Assembly (NCBI GenBank): GCA_023444055.1
Contig: JAEZRV010000002.1
Location: 1 to 64,000 of the forward strand
DNA length: 64,000 nt
Direction of reading: 5' to 3'
Origin: Bacillota bacterium
GTDB lineage: Bacteria; Bacillota; Clostridia; Acetivibrionales; DSM-1351
In this document: positions 1 through 9,170 of the stretch, one piece after another
Layout of the letters: the number at the start of each line of letters is the position of its first letter
Position numbering within the stretch: the first letter of the stretch is position 1
Translations under genes and position numbers: made by a program
Notes under the pieces: model-generated
Seen by the model: only the letters and a program-made list of their open reading frames with translations
The model's database searches: none
Told to the model about the DNA's origin: nothing

Positions 1-323
1 CATAGAGTTTCAAATATCTGGCAATAATTTAAATATAATATTAAATTTAAAGTTTTAGTACTTAGGAAATACTTAACCAAAAAGAGTTAAAAAGTAATTC
101 CATACACAAAATTATTTACAGTCCCTAAAGCTTTATAAGTTCAGTTTGTATGCTGCAAAACAAAGGGGTTGTTTCAATTTATTTCTTTATCACAAGATAT
201 ACATTTACAATTGGAAAGTAAATATATAACGTGATTAAGCTCTATTAAAACAACTCCTTATCTTTTGCTGGAAAGGTTATGCTATTTTATGTATAATTTT
301 TTATCTAACCTTCTATAAGGTTG
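1..323. other. Intergenic, no gene seen
   Basis: AT-rich DNA downstream of the cysteine-synthase-like gene, which reads toward it. A 6-bp inverted repeat (AACCTT/AAGGTT, about 304-321) sits just after the stop codon but has no good T-run on the gene's strand, so I do not call it a terminator. No ORF with a ribosome binding site was found. Confidence 0.5.
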
Positions 324-1256
324 TTACTCTCCCTCAAATAATGGTGTTGAAAAATATCTCTCTGCTGTATCTGGAAGTACTGTTACAACTGTTTTTCCCT
401 TACCAAGCTTTTTTGCTAATTTTAACGCTGCTGCTACATTAGTCCCACTGGAAATTCCACACATTAATCCTTCTAGCCTTGCTAAATCCTTAGCAGTTTT
501 AATTGCCTCATCATCAGTAATTACACAAATATCCTCATAAATATTTTGATTTAAGATTTGTGGAATTAGTCCATCTCCTATTCCCATTTGAATATGAGTT
601 CCAATGGTTCCTCCAGCCAAAATTGCAGCATTTTCTGGTTCAACTGCCCAAATAACAATACCTGGATTTTGTGCTTTTAAAACCTCGCCTATGCCAGTAA
701 TAGTCCCACCTGTTCCAATTCCTGAGCAAAACCCATGAATAGGCCCTGCAACCTGTTCCATAATTTCCAAACCAGTATGATGGCGATGCACCATAGGATT
801 TGCTATATTTTCAAATTGCTGCGGTACATAAACATTTGGATTTTCTTTTGCCATTTGAAGTGCTGTTTTTAAACATTCATCTATACAATCTCCAATATTT
901 CCTGCATCGTGTATCAATTTCACCTCTGCCCCATAGTGCTTAACTAATTTCCTACGTTCTTCACTAACAGAGTCAGGCATTACTATTATCGTCCTATATC
1001 CTTTTACTGCTCCAATTAGTGCCAATCCTATTCCCTGATTTCCACTAGTTGGTTCAACAATTATAGTATCTTTTGTTATAATTCCATTATCTTCTGCTTT
1101 TTTAATCATATTATAAGCAGTTCTAGTTTTAATGGAACCTCCGACATTTAACCCCTCAAATTTAACTAACACTTCTGCACTATCTTGTTCATTCATATGA
1201 TTCAGACGAATTATTGGTGTATGACCTATTGCTTCTAGAACATTATTACATATCAT
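324..1256 (-). CDS. Cysteine synthase family PLP enzyme
   Basis: A 310-aa fold-type II PLP enzyme of the O-acetylserine sulfhydrylase/cystathionine beta-synthase family. The Schiff-base lysine lies in VGGSIKTRTAYNMI near residue 40. The PLP-phosphate loop GTGGTITGIGEV and the C-terminal ISSGTNVAAALKLA segment are present, and the length is normal for CysK. Two deviations are visible: the substrate-binding loop reads EPTSGNQGIGLA where CysK usually has TSGNTGIGLA, and the lysine motif has KTR where CysK has KDR. The general reaction (beta-replacement on an activated serine) is likely; the exact substrate is less sure. The gene stands alone. The start follows GGAGAAAGGA. Confidence 0.85.
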   Translation of the reverse strand: MICNNVLEAIGHTPIIRLNHMNEQDSAEVLVKFEGLNVGGSIKTRTAYNMIKKAEDNGIITKDTIIVEPTSGNQGIGLALIGAVKGYRTIIVMPDSVSEERRKLVKHYGAEVKLIHDAGNIGDCIDECLKTALQMAKENPNVYVPQQFENIANPMVHRHHTGLEIMEQVAGPIHGFCSGIGTGGTITGIGEVLKAQNPGIVIWAVEPENAAILAGGTIGTHIQMGIGDGLIPQILNQNIYEDICVITDDEAIKTAKDLARLEGLMCGISSGTNVAAALKLAKKLGKGKTVVTVLPDTAERYFSTPLFEGE

Positions 1257-1420
1257 AAAAAAAATCCTTTCTCCATAATGTTAACATTTTTATTATAATA
1301 CATATATTTTAAGATGTAAAAAAAATAGTATATACCGCCATTGAATATTCTAAAATAAAGCATATTTATATACAAAAGTTCATAGTATTTAAACAGCGCT
1401 TAATCTTATAACCGAAAATT

Positions 1421-1545
1421 GCGTGGAGGTTAGCTTTAAGAATTTAAAATGCGGTAATAGTAATGAGCTGCATACCTCTGCAAGCAGAGGTTTCCCACAG
1501 AATGTTTTATTATTTTTTGTGCCAATAGTTGGCGTGGAGGTTAAT
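1421..1545 (+). promoter_or_regulatory. Structured leader of ferritin-like gene
   Basis: The 5' region holds two copies of GCGTGGAGGTTA, at about 1421 and 1532. Between them is a perfect hairpin ACCTCTG/CAGAGGT (1474-1491) whose ACCTC arm is complementary to either GGAGGT copy. A second hairpin, GCCAA/TTGGC (1521-1533), abuts the real SD at 1536-1540. The arrangement suggests translational control by masking the SD; this is inference. Confidence 0.4.
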
Positions 1546-2049
1546 ATGAGTTATACCAATCCTTTAGGTTTACCTCAGGGTGTTGCAGACAAAATAACAA
1601 ATAAACTCAGACAAATTATCATAGCTGAGCTTGTCGCTATTAATGGATACAAAAGTCATATTGCTAATTCCAATATGACCAATATTAATAAGGCATGGCA
1701 TCATATTATGCTAGATGAAAAAAAACACTACACCCAATTAATTGAACTACTTAGAAAATACGATCCAGTTGAGTTAAAATATTCGTTAACTCACCACGAA
1801 AGTACATCAAGCAACATATCACAAATACAAATATATAAACCTAATTATGATAAACAAATTATATTAAATAACCTACGTGACGATATAAAGGGTGAATTAG
1901 AAGCCGTTATTCTATACGAAGATGAGCTAACTTATTTTTCTCACAAAGATATACGGACTACTATTAAAGGAATTATAGATGAAGAAAAAGAACATACTGA
2001 GCATCTTACAGAAATACTAAATAGATATGACCCAGATTTTTCTATTTAA
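1546..2049 (+). CDS. Ferritin-like diiron-domain protein
   Basis: A 167-aa protein made of two similar helical halves. Each ends in an acidic/His cluster typical of ferritin-like or rubrerythrin diiron four-helix bundles: E..DEKKHYTQL around residues 55-65 and E..DEEKEHTEHL around residues 145-155. It probably binds iron and acts in oxygen or peroxide defence, but lacks the rubredoxin tail of true rubrerythrin. I chose the ATG at 1546 because GTGGAGG lies 5 nt upstream. A GTG at 1423 would add 41 residues encoded by a structured leader. A strong terminator follows, so it is monocistronic. Function beyond the fold is not established. Confidence 0.7.
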   Translation: MSYTNPLGLPQGVADKITNKLRQIIIAELVAINGYKSHIANSNMTNINKAWHHIMLDEKKHYTQLIELLRKYDPVELKYSLTHHESTSSNISQIQIYKPNYDKQIILNNLRDDIKGELEAVILYEDELTYFSHKDIRTTIKGIIDEEKEHTEHLTEILNRYDPDFSI

Positions 2050-2082
2050 GTCCTGCAAAAAATATATAAACAATTTCTTTAC

Positions 2083-2118
2083 AGCCTCAAATCAAAGGAT
2101 ATGAGGCTATTTTCTTTT
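2083..2118 (+). terminator. Rho-independent terminator
   Basis: Stem AGCCTCA/TGAGGCT with a 12-nt loop, followed by ATTTTCTTTT. It lies about 35 nt after the ferritin-like gene. Confidence 0.75.
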
Positions 2119-2358
2119 AAAGTTCTGCTTTTTCCTAAAACCCAAGTACCCAACTTCAGCCAAATATTAACTGACTTTATAACATATTTATACAATTTTG
2201 TATGTTTAGTGTTGAAGTTTCTAGTCATTTTATGGTATTTTATTAGTAGCAAATAGTTATATTTTATACTTTTATAGAACAAATATTATTGTAATAATTT
2301 TTTCGCTATCCTGTAAGTGGTTAAGTATTACATACATTATGCGTTTGGGGGATATTAT
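2119..2358. other. Intergenic before the GGDEF-EAL pair
   Basis: AT-rich DNA with no gene. I looked for a c-di-GMP riboswitch in front of the diguanylate cyclase/phosphodiesterase genes and did not recognise either class. Confidence 0.4.
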
Positions 2359-4062
2359 ATGAAAAAAAGCAATTTAGTACTACGGGAATTTAATAAAACA
2401 AAAAACTTAGCAAAATGGACTTTAATAATTCCTGTTTTAACATATTTATTTTTACTTGTAATTGCTTTTCAAATCAATACCTATCAAATAACTATACAGA
2501 TAGGAGACGCTGTTATTCCATTTATTTCTCTGGGCGGAATAGTATCCCAATTCCAAATGCTTCTTTTTATATTGATGGTCGTCTTTTTCAGAAAACGTGG
2601 AATAATCTCAGTTATAACACTCTGTAGCATTCAAGGTATTATGCTAATATTCCCTATTGTTATAGGTAAAGTTTATACTTCTATTGCAGGAGTCGCAATA
2701 TTAATAACAAGTACTGCTGTTTCCGTATTAATCTACTTCTATTTGAAAAAGTTAGAACATAATCAGAATATTATAGTTAAATATGCATTTACTGATACCC
2801 TTACAGATCTGCCTAACCGTAGAGCATTTAACGATTATTTGAACCAACTAATCAATAATTACAGCAGTGATAAAGATAATTTTGCATTAGTAATGTTAGA
2901 CCTTGATAATTTTAAAAATATTAATGATTCAGTTGGACACAATGCAGGTGATGAAGTCCTTTGTGAAGTTGCTAGACGTTGGAAAATCGTCCAAGGTAAA
3001 GATGATTTCCTTGCAAGACTTGGCGGCGATGAATTTATAATAATAGTAAGAAATTATGGTTCTATTGAAGAACTTGAGCAGAAAATTAAGAAATATTCAA
3101 CTGCAATATCAAGTAGATTTACTGTTAATAATTATTATTTTTATATCTCAGCAAGTTTTGGTATTGCATTGTATCCAAACGATTCAAAAGATCCATCAGA
3201 AATTTTCCGTTATGCCGATGTTGCTATGTTTCATTCAAAACTCAATAACAACTTAAATATTAGCATGTACAACAGTTCTATGACTGAGGCAATAGAAAAC
3301 ACTGTTATTTTAGAACAAAAAATAAGAATAGCATTAGAGGAAAATAATCTTTACTTTGTATTACAGCCTCAATATAATACTAAAACAAAGAAGCTCAGAG
3401 GTTTCGAAACTCTGGCTCGTATTAAAGATGAATCTGGAATACCAATAAGTCCTGCTTCATTCATTCCAGTAGCAGAGAGAACAGGTCTTATTACTATTAT
3501 AGATAACTGGGTTATACGCAATTCTATGATATTTTTCAAAAACTTTTTGCACACATCTAACCAAGATCTTATTCTATCAGTAAATATTTCTGTATTACAT
3601 TTATTGCATAAGGGTTTTTTAGACGAAATTAAACAAATGCTTGATGAAACAGGATTTCCTGCAAGTAAGCTTGAAATAGAAATAACAGAGTCCGTATTTA
3701 TCTCATCAATTTCAAAAGCAATAGAAACCTTGAAAGAGTTAAAGAAAATAGGAGTATCTATTGCATTAGATGATTTTGGAACAGGTTATTCATCACTTAG
3801 TTATCTATCAAAGCTGCCTATTGATCTATTAAAAATTGACAAATCCTTTATTGATGAACTCCTTGTGAGCGACTCAGAAAGAAATTATGTTGAAGCAATT
3901 ATTTCAATAGCTCATATTATGAATTTTTCAGTATTATCAGAAGGTGTAGAAAATCAAAAGCAATTGGATATCCTCTCCTGCCTTGGAAGTGACTATATTC
4001 AGGGTTATCTGTGGGGCAAACCTATGCTTCCAAATGATGCCTTAAAACTTTTAGATCTATAG
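2359..4062 (+). CDS. Membrane GGDEF-EAL cyclic-di-GMP protein (copy 1)
   Basis: 567 aa. Four or five N-terminal hydrophobic segments (about residues 18-135) form a membrane sensor. A GGDEF domain follows, with LDLDNFKNINDSVGH and an intact LGGDEF at residues 222-226. An EAL domain has FETLAR (Glu350 in an ETL variant of EAL), EIEITES, LDDFGTGYSS, EGVE and QGYLWGKP. Both catalytic sets look intact, so the protein could make and/or degrade c-di-GMP. No RxxD inhibitory site is seen before GGDEF. I start at the ATG preceded by TTTGGGGG; a GTG at 2317 would add 14 residues. The next gene is a close paralogue. Confidence 0.88.
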   Translation: MKKSNLVLREFNKTKNLAKWTLIIPVLTYLFLLVIAFQINTYQITIQIGDAVIPFISLGGIVSQFQMLLFILMVVFFRKRGIISVITLCSIQGIMLIFPIVIGKVYTSIAGVAILITSTAVSVLIYFYLKKLEHNQNIIVKYAFTDTLTDLPNRRAFNDYLNQLINNYSSDKDNFALVMLDLDNFKNINDSVGHNAGDEVLCEVARRWKIVQGKDDFLARLGGDEFIIIVRNYGSIEELEQKIKKYSTAISSRFTVNNYYFYISASFGIALYPNDSKDPSEIFRYADVAMFHSKLNNNLNISMYNSSMTEAIENTVILEQKIRIALEENNLYFVLQPQYNTKTKKLRGFETLARIKDESGIPISPASFIPVAERTGLITIIDNWVIRNSMIFFKNFLHTSNQDLILSVNISVLHLLHKGFLDEIKQMLDETGFPASKLEIEITESVFISSISKAIETLKELKKIGVSIALDDFGTGYSSLSYLSKLPIDLLKIDKSFIDELLVSDSERNYVEAIISIAHIMNFSVLSEGVENQKQLDILSCLGSDYIQGYLWGKPMLPNDALKLLDL

Positions 4063-4364
4063 TCTAATTTAAAACTAATATATTAAATTAATGATCACGT
4101 ATTTTTTATATTTCAATTTAAATTTGTTTTAAAAATAATGTAAATTATTGTTATACTTGGTATAATCATAATTTACTCTTTTATTAAATCAGCATAAATT
4201 TTATACATATATGCAGATTTATGTTGATATTTGTATCTAATTTGTGTTATTTTATAATTAGCATAAATTAATTTATTATTTTGTTATATTGTACCTTCTT
4301 ATACTTTACTATATTGGAGTAAAGTTGGTTTAAAAATATTAAAATAATATGCAGGAGACATTTT
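4063..4364. other. Spacer between paralogous GGDEF-EAL genes
   Basis: About 300 bp of very AT-rich DNA with no ORF and no clear terminator. It is long enough to hold a promoter for the second copy, but I could not single one out. Confidence 0.4.
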
Positions 4365-6083
4365 ATGAGACAAAATAATTCTGGTCATAAAGATTTTAAT
4401 AAAACAATTCAATTACCTTATTTTACAATTTTTATTCCTCTTCTCTTTTATATAGTGATTATTATAATAACAAATACATTCAACCGTTATAAAATTGATA
4501 TAAGTGTAGGTGACATTTTTATTAGTCATTTAACATTTAGCAGTTTGATGACTCAATTACAGATGTTTATTCTTATATTTATGATTATATTTTATAGAAG
4601 GAGTGGATTTTATGCAGTTATTACGACCTGTAGTATACATACTATTTTTTTATTAATGCCTATTATTATTTTGGGTGTATATTCCTCTATTGCAGGGTTA
4701 GCTGCAATGTTTACTAGTGTAGTAGTATCATTATTAATATACCTGTATTTAAAAAAGGTTGAAAGTCATCAAAATACTATAACACAGGTTGCACTAACAG
4801 ATACTCTTACGGGTCTTCCAAATCGTATAAATTTCAACGATTATTTGTATGGACTACTTGAAGACGCTAATATTGAGAATTTAAAATTTGCTGTCATTAT
4901 GGTAGATATCGACGATTTTAAAAATATTAATGATTCAGTTGGTCATGATTCTGGTGATGAAGTCCTTTTTCAAGTTGTACAACGATGGAAAGTTGTTCAG
5001 TGTGAAAATGAATTTATTGCAAGGATTGGTGGAGATGAATTTATATTAATTATAAAAAATTATGGTACAGATGACGATTTAAACCAAAGTATACAGAAAT
5101 ATTCTAATGCTCTTTCAGAAAGATTCACTGTAAAAGATAATTATTTTTATATTTCAGCAAGTTTTGGTGTAGCCCTATTCCCTAATGACACAAAAGATTC
5201 GTCAGAATTATTTCGTTTTGCCGATGCTGCAATGTATTATGCCAAAAACATTGCCAACGTTGATATAAGCATGTATAAGCCATCAATGACAGAAATAATT
5301 GAGACTAATATTTTATTAGAGCAAAAAATAAGAGCAGCATTAAGTGAAGATAGATTTTACTTTGTATTACAACCTCAATTTGATACTAAAACAAAAAGGC
5401 TAAGAGGCTTTGAAACTTTGGCTCGTATGAAAGATGAATATGGTAATGAAATAAGCCCTTCAGTGTTTATTCCAGTTGCGGAAAAAGTAGGTCTTATTAC
5501 TAGCATTGATAACTGGATTATGCGTAATACAATGATTTTTTTCAAAGATATGTTAGATAAAACTAATGAAAAGTTTATGCTCTCAGTAAATATTTCTGTA
5601 CTTCATCTATTAAATAAAAGCTTTTTAGATGAAATCAAACAGATGCTTGATGAAACTGGATTTTCTCCAAATCAATTTGAAATTGAAATTACCGAATCTG
5701 TATTTATTTCATCAATATCAAAAGCAGTTGAAGTTTTAAATGAATTAAAGAAAATTGGTGTTCAAATAGCGCTTGATGATTTTGGAACAGGCTATTCTTC
5801 ACTCAGTTATTTGACTAAACTCCCTATTGATATACTTAAAATTGATAAATCCTTTATAGATGAACTTCTTGTTAGTGATTCTGGAAGAAATTATGTTGAA
5901 GCAATTATTTCAATAGGACATATAATGAATTTTTCAGTGTTATCAGAAGGTGTAGAAATCCAGGAGCAAATCGATATTCTCGCTAGTCTTGGGAGCGATT
6001 ATATACAAGGCTATGTGTGGGGTAAACCAATGCAAAAAGATGAAGCTTTAAAGATTATTGGTTTAGTTGAGGAGGTAAGCTGA
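4365..6083 (+). CDS. Membrane GGDEF-EAL cyclic-di-GMP protein (copy 2)
   Basis: 572 aa and collinear with the preceding gene over its whole length: N-terminal membrane helices, VDIDDFKNINDSVGH, IGGDEF at the same residue numbers (222-226), FETLARMKDE, EIEITES, LDDFGTGYSS, EGVE and QGYVWGKP. The pair arose by tandem duplication and has since diverged, most clearly in the membrane sensor. Catalytic residues for both domains are retained. The start follows GCAGGAG. A long inverted repeat follows the gene. Confidence 0.88.
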   Translation: MRQNNSGHKDFNKTIQLPYFTIFIPLLFYIVIIIITNTFNRYKIDISVGDIFISHLTFSSLMTQLQMFILIFMIIFYRRSGFYAVITTCSIHTIFLLMPIIILGVYSSIAGLAAMFTSVVVSLLIYLYLKKVESHQNTITQVALTDTLTGLPNRINFNDYLYGLLEDANIENLKFAVIMVDIDDFKNINDSVGHDSGDEVLFQVVQRWKVVQCENEFIARIGGDEFILIIKNYGTDDDLNQSIQKYSNALSERFTVKDNYFYISASFGVALFPNDTKDSSELFRFADAAMYYAKNIANVDISMYKPSMTEIIETNILLEQKIRAALSEDRFYFVLQPQFDTKTKRLRGFETLARMKDEYGNEISPSVFIPVAEKVGLITSIDNWIMRNTMIFFKDMLDKTNEKFMLSVNISVLHLLNKSFLDEIKQMLDETGFSPNQFEIEITESVFISSISKAVEVLNELKKIGVQIALDDFGTGYSSLSYLTKLPIDILKIDKSFIDELLVSDSGRNYVEAIISIGHIMNFSVLSEGVEIQEQIDILASLGSDYIQGYVWGKPMQKDEALKIIGLVEEVS

Positions 6084-6116
6084 TTGTGTTTGTTATATTA
6101 TATATATCAAAACTAC

Positions 6117-6209
6117 AGCAAGGATAAACTTCATCTTGTAAAACTTACATAGATAAAAGACTTCTTCCTTTTCTGTGTACTTACCAAAAGATGCAGTTTA
6201 TCCTTTTGC
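6117..6209. repeat. Long inverted repeat between convergent genes
   Basis: Arms GGATAAACTTCATCTT and AAGATGCAGTTTATCC pair with a short mismatch. Inner segments GTAA..TTACA and TGTGTA..TTAC can extend the stem over about 90 nt. It lies between convergent genes and may act as a two-way terminator, although T-runs are poor. Confidence 0.5.
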
Positions 6210-6241
6210 AACAATAATTTAATCTTTCCTTCTAAAAATAT

Positions 6242-6748
6242 TTATTCTTTTACCAGTATCTTAACTATTTCTGAAATATACATTATATGGTAGTCTTTGT
6301 TCGGATACCATTTCTGATCATTTTCTTTAACGTCAAAATTCTCTGGAGTTATTTCCCCATGATATTGTTTTTTACATACCAAAATCATATTTGCCTCTTC
6401 GAAAGCAACTGTTCCATTTATAAAGAATGGTGTTAAGCCCGCTTGCCCAACTTTATCTGCATTTCGTCCAGATACCGTTCCACAAATATTTAAAGCCTTT
6501 TTGTAGGTTTCATCATAGAATGAAATAGTAAATAAATCGTTTGAATCAACAAATTCCTTAGTGTATCTTTGAGGGCGTAGATATGTTGTTGCAACATTTT
6601 TCCCCCACATAATTCCAACCCCACCCCAGCTAGCTGTCATTGTGTTGAACTTTTCATTATTGCCTGCTGTTATGAGCATCCACTCTTTTCCTATCTTTGT
6701 AAATGGGTTAAATGATAATTCATCTGCCTTAATTTCTTTATAGCTCAT
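6242..6748 (-). CDS. Flavin reductase-like FMN-binding protein
   Basis: 168 aa of the flavin reductase-like split-barrel family. The segment NTMTASWGGVGIMWGKN (residues about 36-52) and the YTKEFVDSNDLFTISFY stretch match the FMN-binding barrel. The family reduces or binds FMN in small NAD(P)H-flavin systems of anaerobes; electron donor and acceptor cannot be read from sequence. The start follows AGGCAGGATTAAT. It is a single gene converging on the GGDEF-EAL pair. Confidence 0.8.
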   Translation of the reverse strand: MSYKEIKADELSFNPFTKIGKEWMLITAGNNEKFNTMTASWGGVGIMWGKNVATTYLRPQRYTKEFVDSNDLFTISFYDETYKKALNICGTVSGRNADKVGQAGLTPFFINGTVAFEEANMILVCKKQYHGEITPENFDVKENDQKWYPNKDYHIMYISEIVKILVKE

Positions 6749-6893
6749 ATTAATCCTGCCTTTCTAATATTTTTCTATCAATTATCAATATTGTTATATC
6801 ATAGTAAATATGCTTTATGCAAGTATAGTTATTTATAAATATTAATCTTATCATATATAAAGTCACTATTCAGCCATATAATATAGATTATTA

Positions 6894-6955
6894 ACTCAGC
6901 TTTCCCACATCAAAAGTACATTGGTTTTCATACTTATCAATGGTTTGTTGACGAA
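6894..6955 (-). repeat. Dispersed repeat, copy B
   Basis: On the minus strand this reads CCATTGATAAGT ... ACCAATGTACTTTTGATG then GGGAAAGCTGAGT. It matches intergenic copies near 39150, 53321, 62349 and 63723. It lies between unrelated genes. Confidence 0.5.
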
Positions 6956-7045
6956 ATAATTGCTTGAATTAGTAATGGTTCACTATATAAAATTATATTT
7001 TGCAGACGACACATAAAAATTAACCACTTTTTACTTTTCCAAATA

Positions 7046-7291
7046 TCATTCTTTTCCCATTATCCCATAGAGTATACTAGACGGAAATTGTGTTCCACAC
7101 TGATTGCATTCAATATATTCACGGTTACTTGTATTCTCACGTTTATCATATTGATATGATAAAAATTCTTCTGAATTTCTTAACCCTGGATTATCTGAAT
7201 CAATTTTATATGAATAGACATAGCTTGCTTCATGCTTTAGAGTCAAATCACTACCGTTGCATATTGGGCATTTATATTCAATTTCTTTCAT
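7046..7291 (-). CDS. Small zinc-ribbon protein
   Basis: 81 aa with CPIC near the N terminus and CNQCG near the C terminus, a four-cysteine zinc-ribbon arrangement with an unusually long insert between knuckles. No catalytic motif is present. The start follows AAGGAG. It is an isolated gene whose function I do not recognise; a nucleic-acid or protein adaptor role would fit the fold. Confidence 0.65.
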   Translation of the reverse strand: MKEIEYKCPICNGSDLTLKHEASYVYSYKIDSDNPGLRNSEEFLSYQYDKRENTSNREYIECNQCGTQFPSSILYGIMGKE

Positions 7292-7478
7292 GTCGTTTTA
7301 TTTCTCCTTGTATTATATAGTCATAGCTTTTCTTTACCTTTTCTTAAGGTCAATAGTTAGTTTTTAATTTCATCTCTAATTATTATTACTTAAAATTATA
7401 ACTATAATACATTTAAATCATTACCTAGGACGCAACAAATAGACCGCTCCAAAGCTTTTATAACGTAAAGAAATACCA

Positions 7479-8738
7479 TTATAACTTCTTTAAAAACTCT
7501 ATAGCATTAAGCAATAATTCCCTGTTCAAATTAACCTCGTCATCATTATTCACATGTAGTGATAGCATTATCCTTCTGCTAAATGCTGCAGCACCAATAA
7601 TTCTCTTTGCATTTAGCACTAATGGTGGAACAAAAACAAAGTCTGTAAGTTCGTACTCATTGTATTTAATCTCTATAGGCAATTTAGTGAGATTTGTAAT
7701 GCTAATCCCCTTGGGATTTCCACTATATCCAAACATTTTGCTAAACGTCTTAGCAGTCTTGTTACTATAATCGCCACACGCCTCAAAGTAAATGGCATCA
7801 ATCAGTGTCGGTTCAATATTACTCATGAACTGTAATAAAAAATATTTCTTCGCTGGGTTGTTTAATTTATCATAGATTAGCTTCTGCACTTTTGTCCCAT
7901 TCCAAACGAAATCCTTCTTTTCATTATAGTGATATTTTATTGAAACTCCAGTAGCAAAGCCTCCCATGCCAGTATTTCCATCTCTCCTAAAACTAGCCGC
8001 CATTCCCACATCACTTAATTCACCCGATGCACGAATAAGTGCTGTTGTAATCAAAGTATTAATAGTCAGATTATTTGCTTTTGAAAATTTGTATATTTTA
8101 TCATAATCTTCATTTTCTATGTAATATGTATCAATTAGAGTTTCATGGCTATTCCAATACTTATAGTACATCAAATAATAATCATTAAACTCAAATATTT
8201 TTCCAGACTTTTGCCATTTTTTGTTCATACTTTTTAGCAGCCATGTCATTGGAAACCTTAACTGGGTTTCCTTTGGAAGACTGTCCATATCAAAAAGATT
8301 AATTTTCTTATATTCTATTTGTATACCAGAAAGTGATTTCAATATATCCTGCAATAAATAGGCAAACGAAATTCCATCGCCTGCAATGTGATGTACAATA
8401 ATCAAAAGAGAAATTCCTGATTGTGTGGTTTGATAAAAGAAGCGTACTAGTTCTCCCTTATCTATTGCAAAAGGGATTTTTTGTTGTTCTCTTACAACAT
8501 TTTTCCAATCTTTTGTCATAGGCTTAATTGCAAGCTTTTGATTTTCTGCTTTACAAAAATATGCTATCCCTTCTTTATCAAGTATAACTTTTTGATTAAG
8601 CATCTCATAATGATTTACAGTATGTGTAGTTGCATCTATCAGCTGTTTTTCCGTTATACTCCCTTTAATATCAGCTTTAAACGCTATGTTATTTACGGGA
8701 GAGAATACCCATGTTCGCTCTTTGTCGATTTTATGCAT
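7479..8738 (-). CDS. Condensation-fold (CoA-dependent acyltransferase-like) protein
   Basis: 419 aa with VHHIAGDG at about residues 115-122, the HHxxxDG active-site motif of the chloramphenicol acetyltransferase/NRPS condensation-domain superfamily. Length fits a stand-alone two-lobed enzyme such as alcohol O-acetyltransferases or PapA-type acyltransferases. No carrier-protein, adenylation or other biosynthetic gene is adjacent, so donor and acceptor are unknown. It would transfer an acyl group to an alcohol or amine if active. A GGAAAGG purine run lies before the ATG. Confidence 0.65.
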   Translation of the reverse strand: MHKIDKERTWVFSPVNNIAFKADIKGSITEKQLIDATTHTVNHYEMLNQKVILDKEGIAYFCKAENQKLAIKPMTKDWKNVVREQQKIPFAIDKGELVRFFYQTTQSGISLLIIVHHIAGDGISFAYLLQDILKSLSGIQIEYKKINLFDMDSLPKETQLRFPMTWLLKSMNKKWQKSGKIFEFNDYYLMYYKYWNSHETLIDTYYIENEDYDKIYKFSKANNLTINTLITTALIRASGELSDVGMAASFRRDGNTGMGGFATGVSIKYHYNEKKDFVWNGTKVQKLIYDKLNNPAKKYFLLQFMSNIEPTLIDAIYFEACGDYSNKTAKTFSKMFGYSGNPKGISITNLTKLPIEIKYNEYELTDFVFVPPLVLNAKRIIGAAAFSRRIMLSLHVNNDDEVNLNRELLLNAIEFLKKL

Positions 8739-9076
8739 GGCTGGTTTCCTTTCCTACATTCAAGTTAATAACTTACCCAATATATCAATGGGCAATAATG
8801 ACATGTACCAACCTCTATTAAACGATACTATAAATTTATAGTCACCTCCACGTCACTTAAGAAGGACGAGCTAAAAAAGTAAGGATTAAAACATTAAATA
8901 AAACAGTGTTTCTATAATTATAGAATTTACATATTCTTCCACAGTCATAGAATTCCACCATCTAACTTATAAAACTATTATTGCTTCCTAAAGATATCAA
9001 TCTTCTTCATCACGCAGACAATTTAATAGTTTACATCACTCCATCACATTTTGTACTTCAGCAATAAAGCTCATAA
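8739..9076. other. Intergenic, no gene seen
   Basis: AT-rich spacer between the acyltransferase-like gene and the ppdK terminator. I see no ORF with a ribosome binding site and no recognised structure. Confidence 0.4.
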
Positions 9077-9124
9077 ATAAAAGGAGAAAGTCCTACATCA
9101 GCAAAACAATGTAAGACTCTCTTA
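9077..9124 (-). terminator. ppdK terminator
   Basis: On the minus strand, GAGAGTCTTACAT pairs with ATGTAGGACTTTCTC (one bulge), followed by CTTTTATTT, about 50 nt after the ppdK stop. Confidence 0.75.
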
Positions 9125-9170
9125 ATAATTTTAATAAAAACAGCAACAATCTCGAGTAAGTTAACTTATG

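Noticed and set aside
1423..1545. N-terminal extension of the ferritin-like protein from a GTG
   Set aside because: The region is a structured leader with a duplicated SD box; the ATG at 1546 has a better SD and the extension does not fit the fold.
2079..2282. 67-codon minus-strand ORF after the ferritin-like gene
   Set aside because: It reads through a terminator, consists of Lys/Tyr/Leu-rich low-complexity residues, and has no SD.
2119..4364. c-di-GMP riboswitch in front of the GGDEF-EAL genes
   Set aside because: Neither leader shows the conserved blocks of the known c-di-GMP aptamers.
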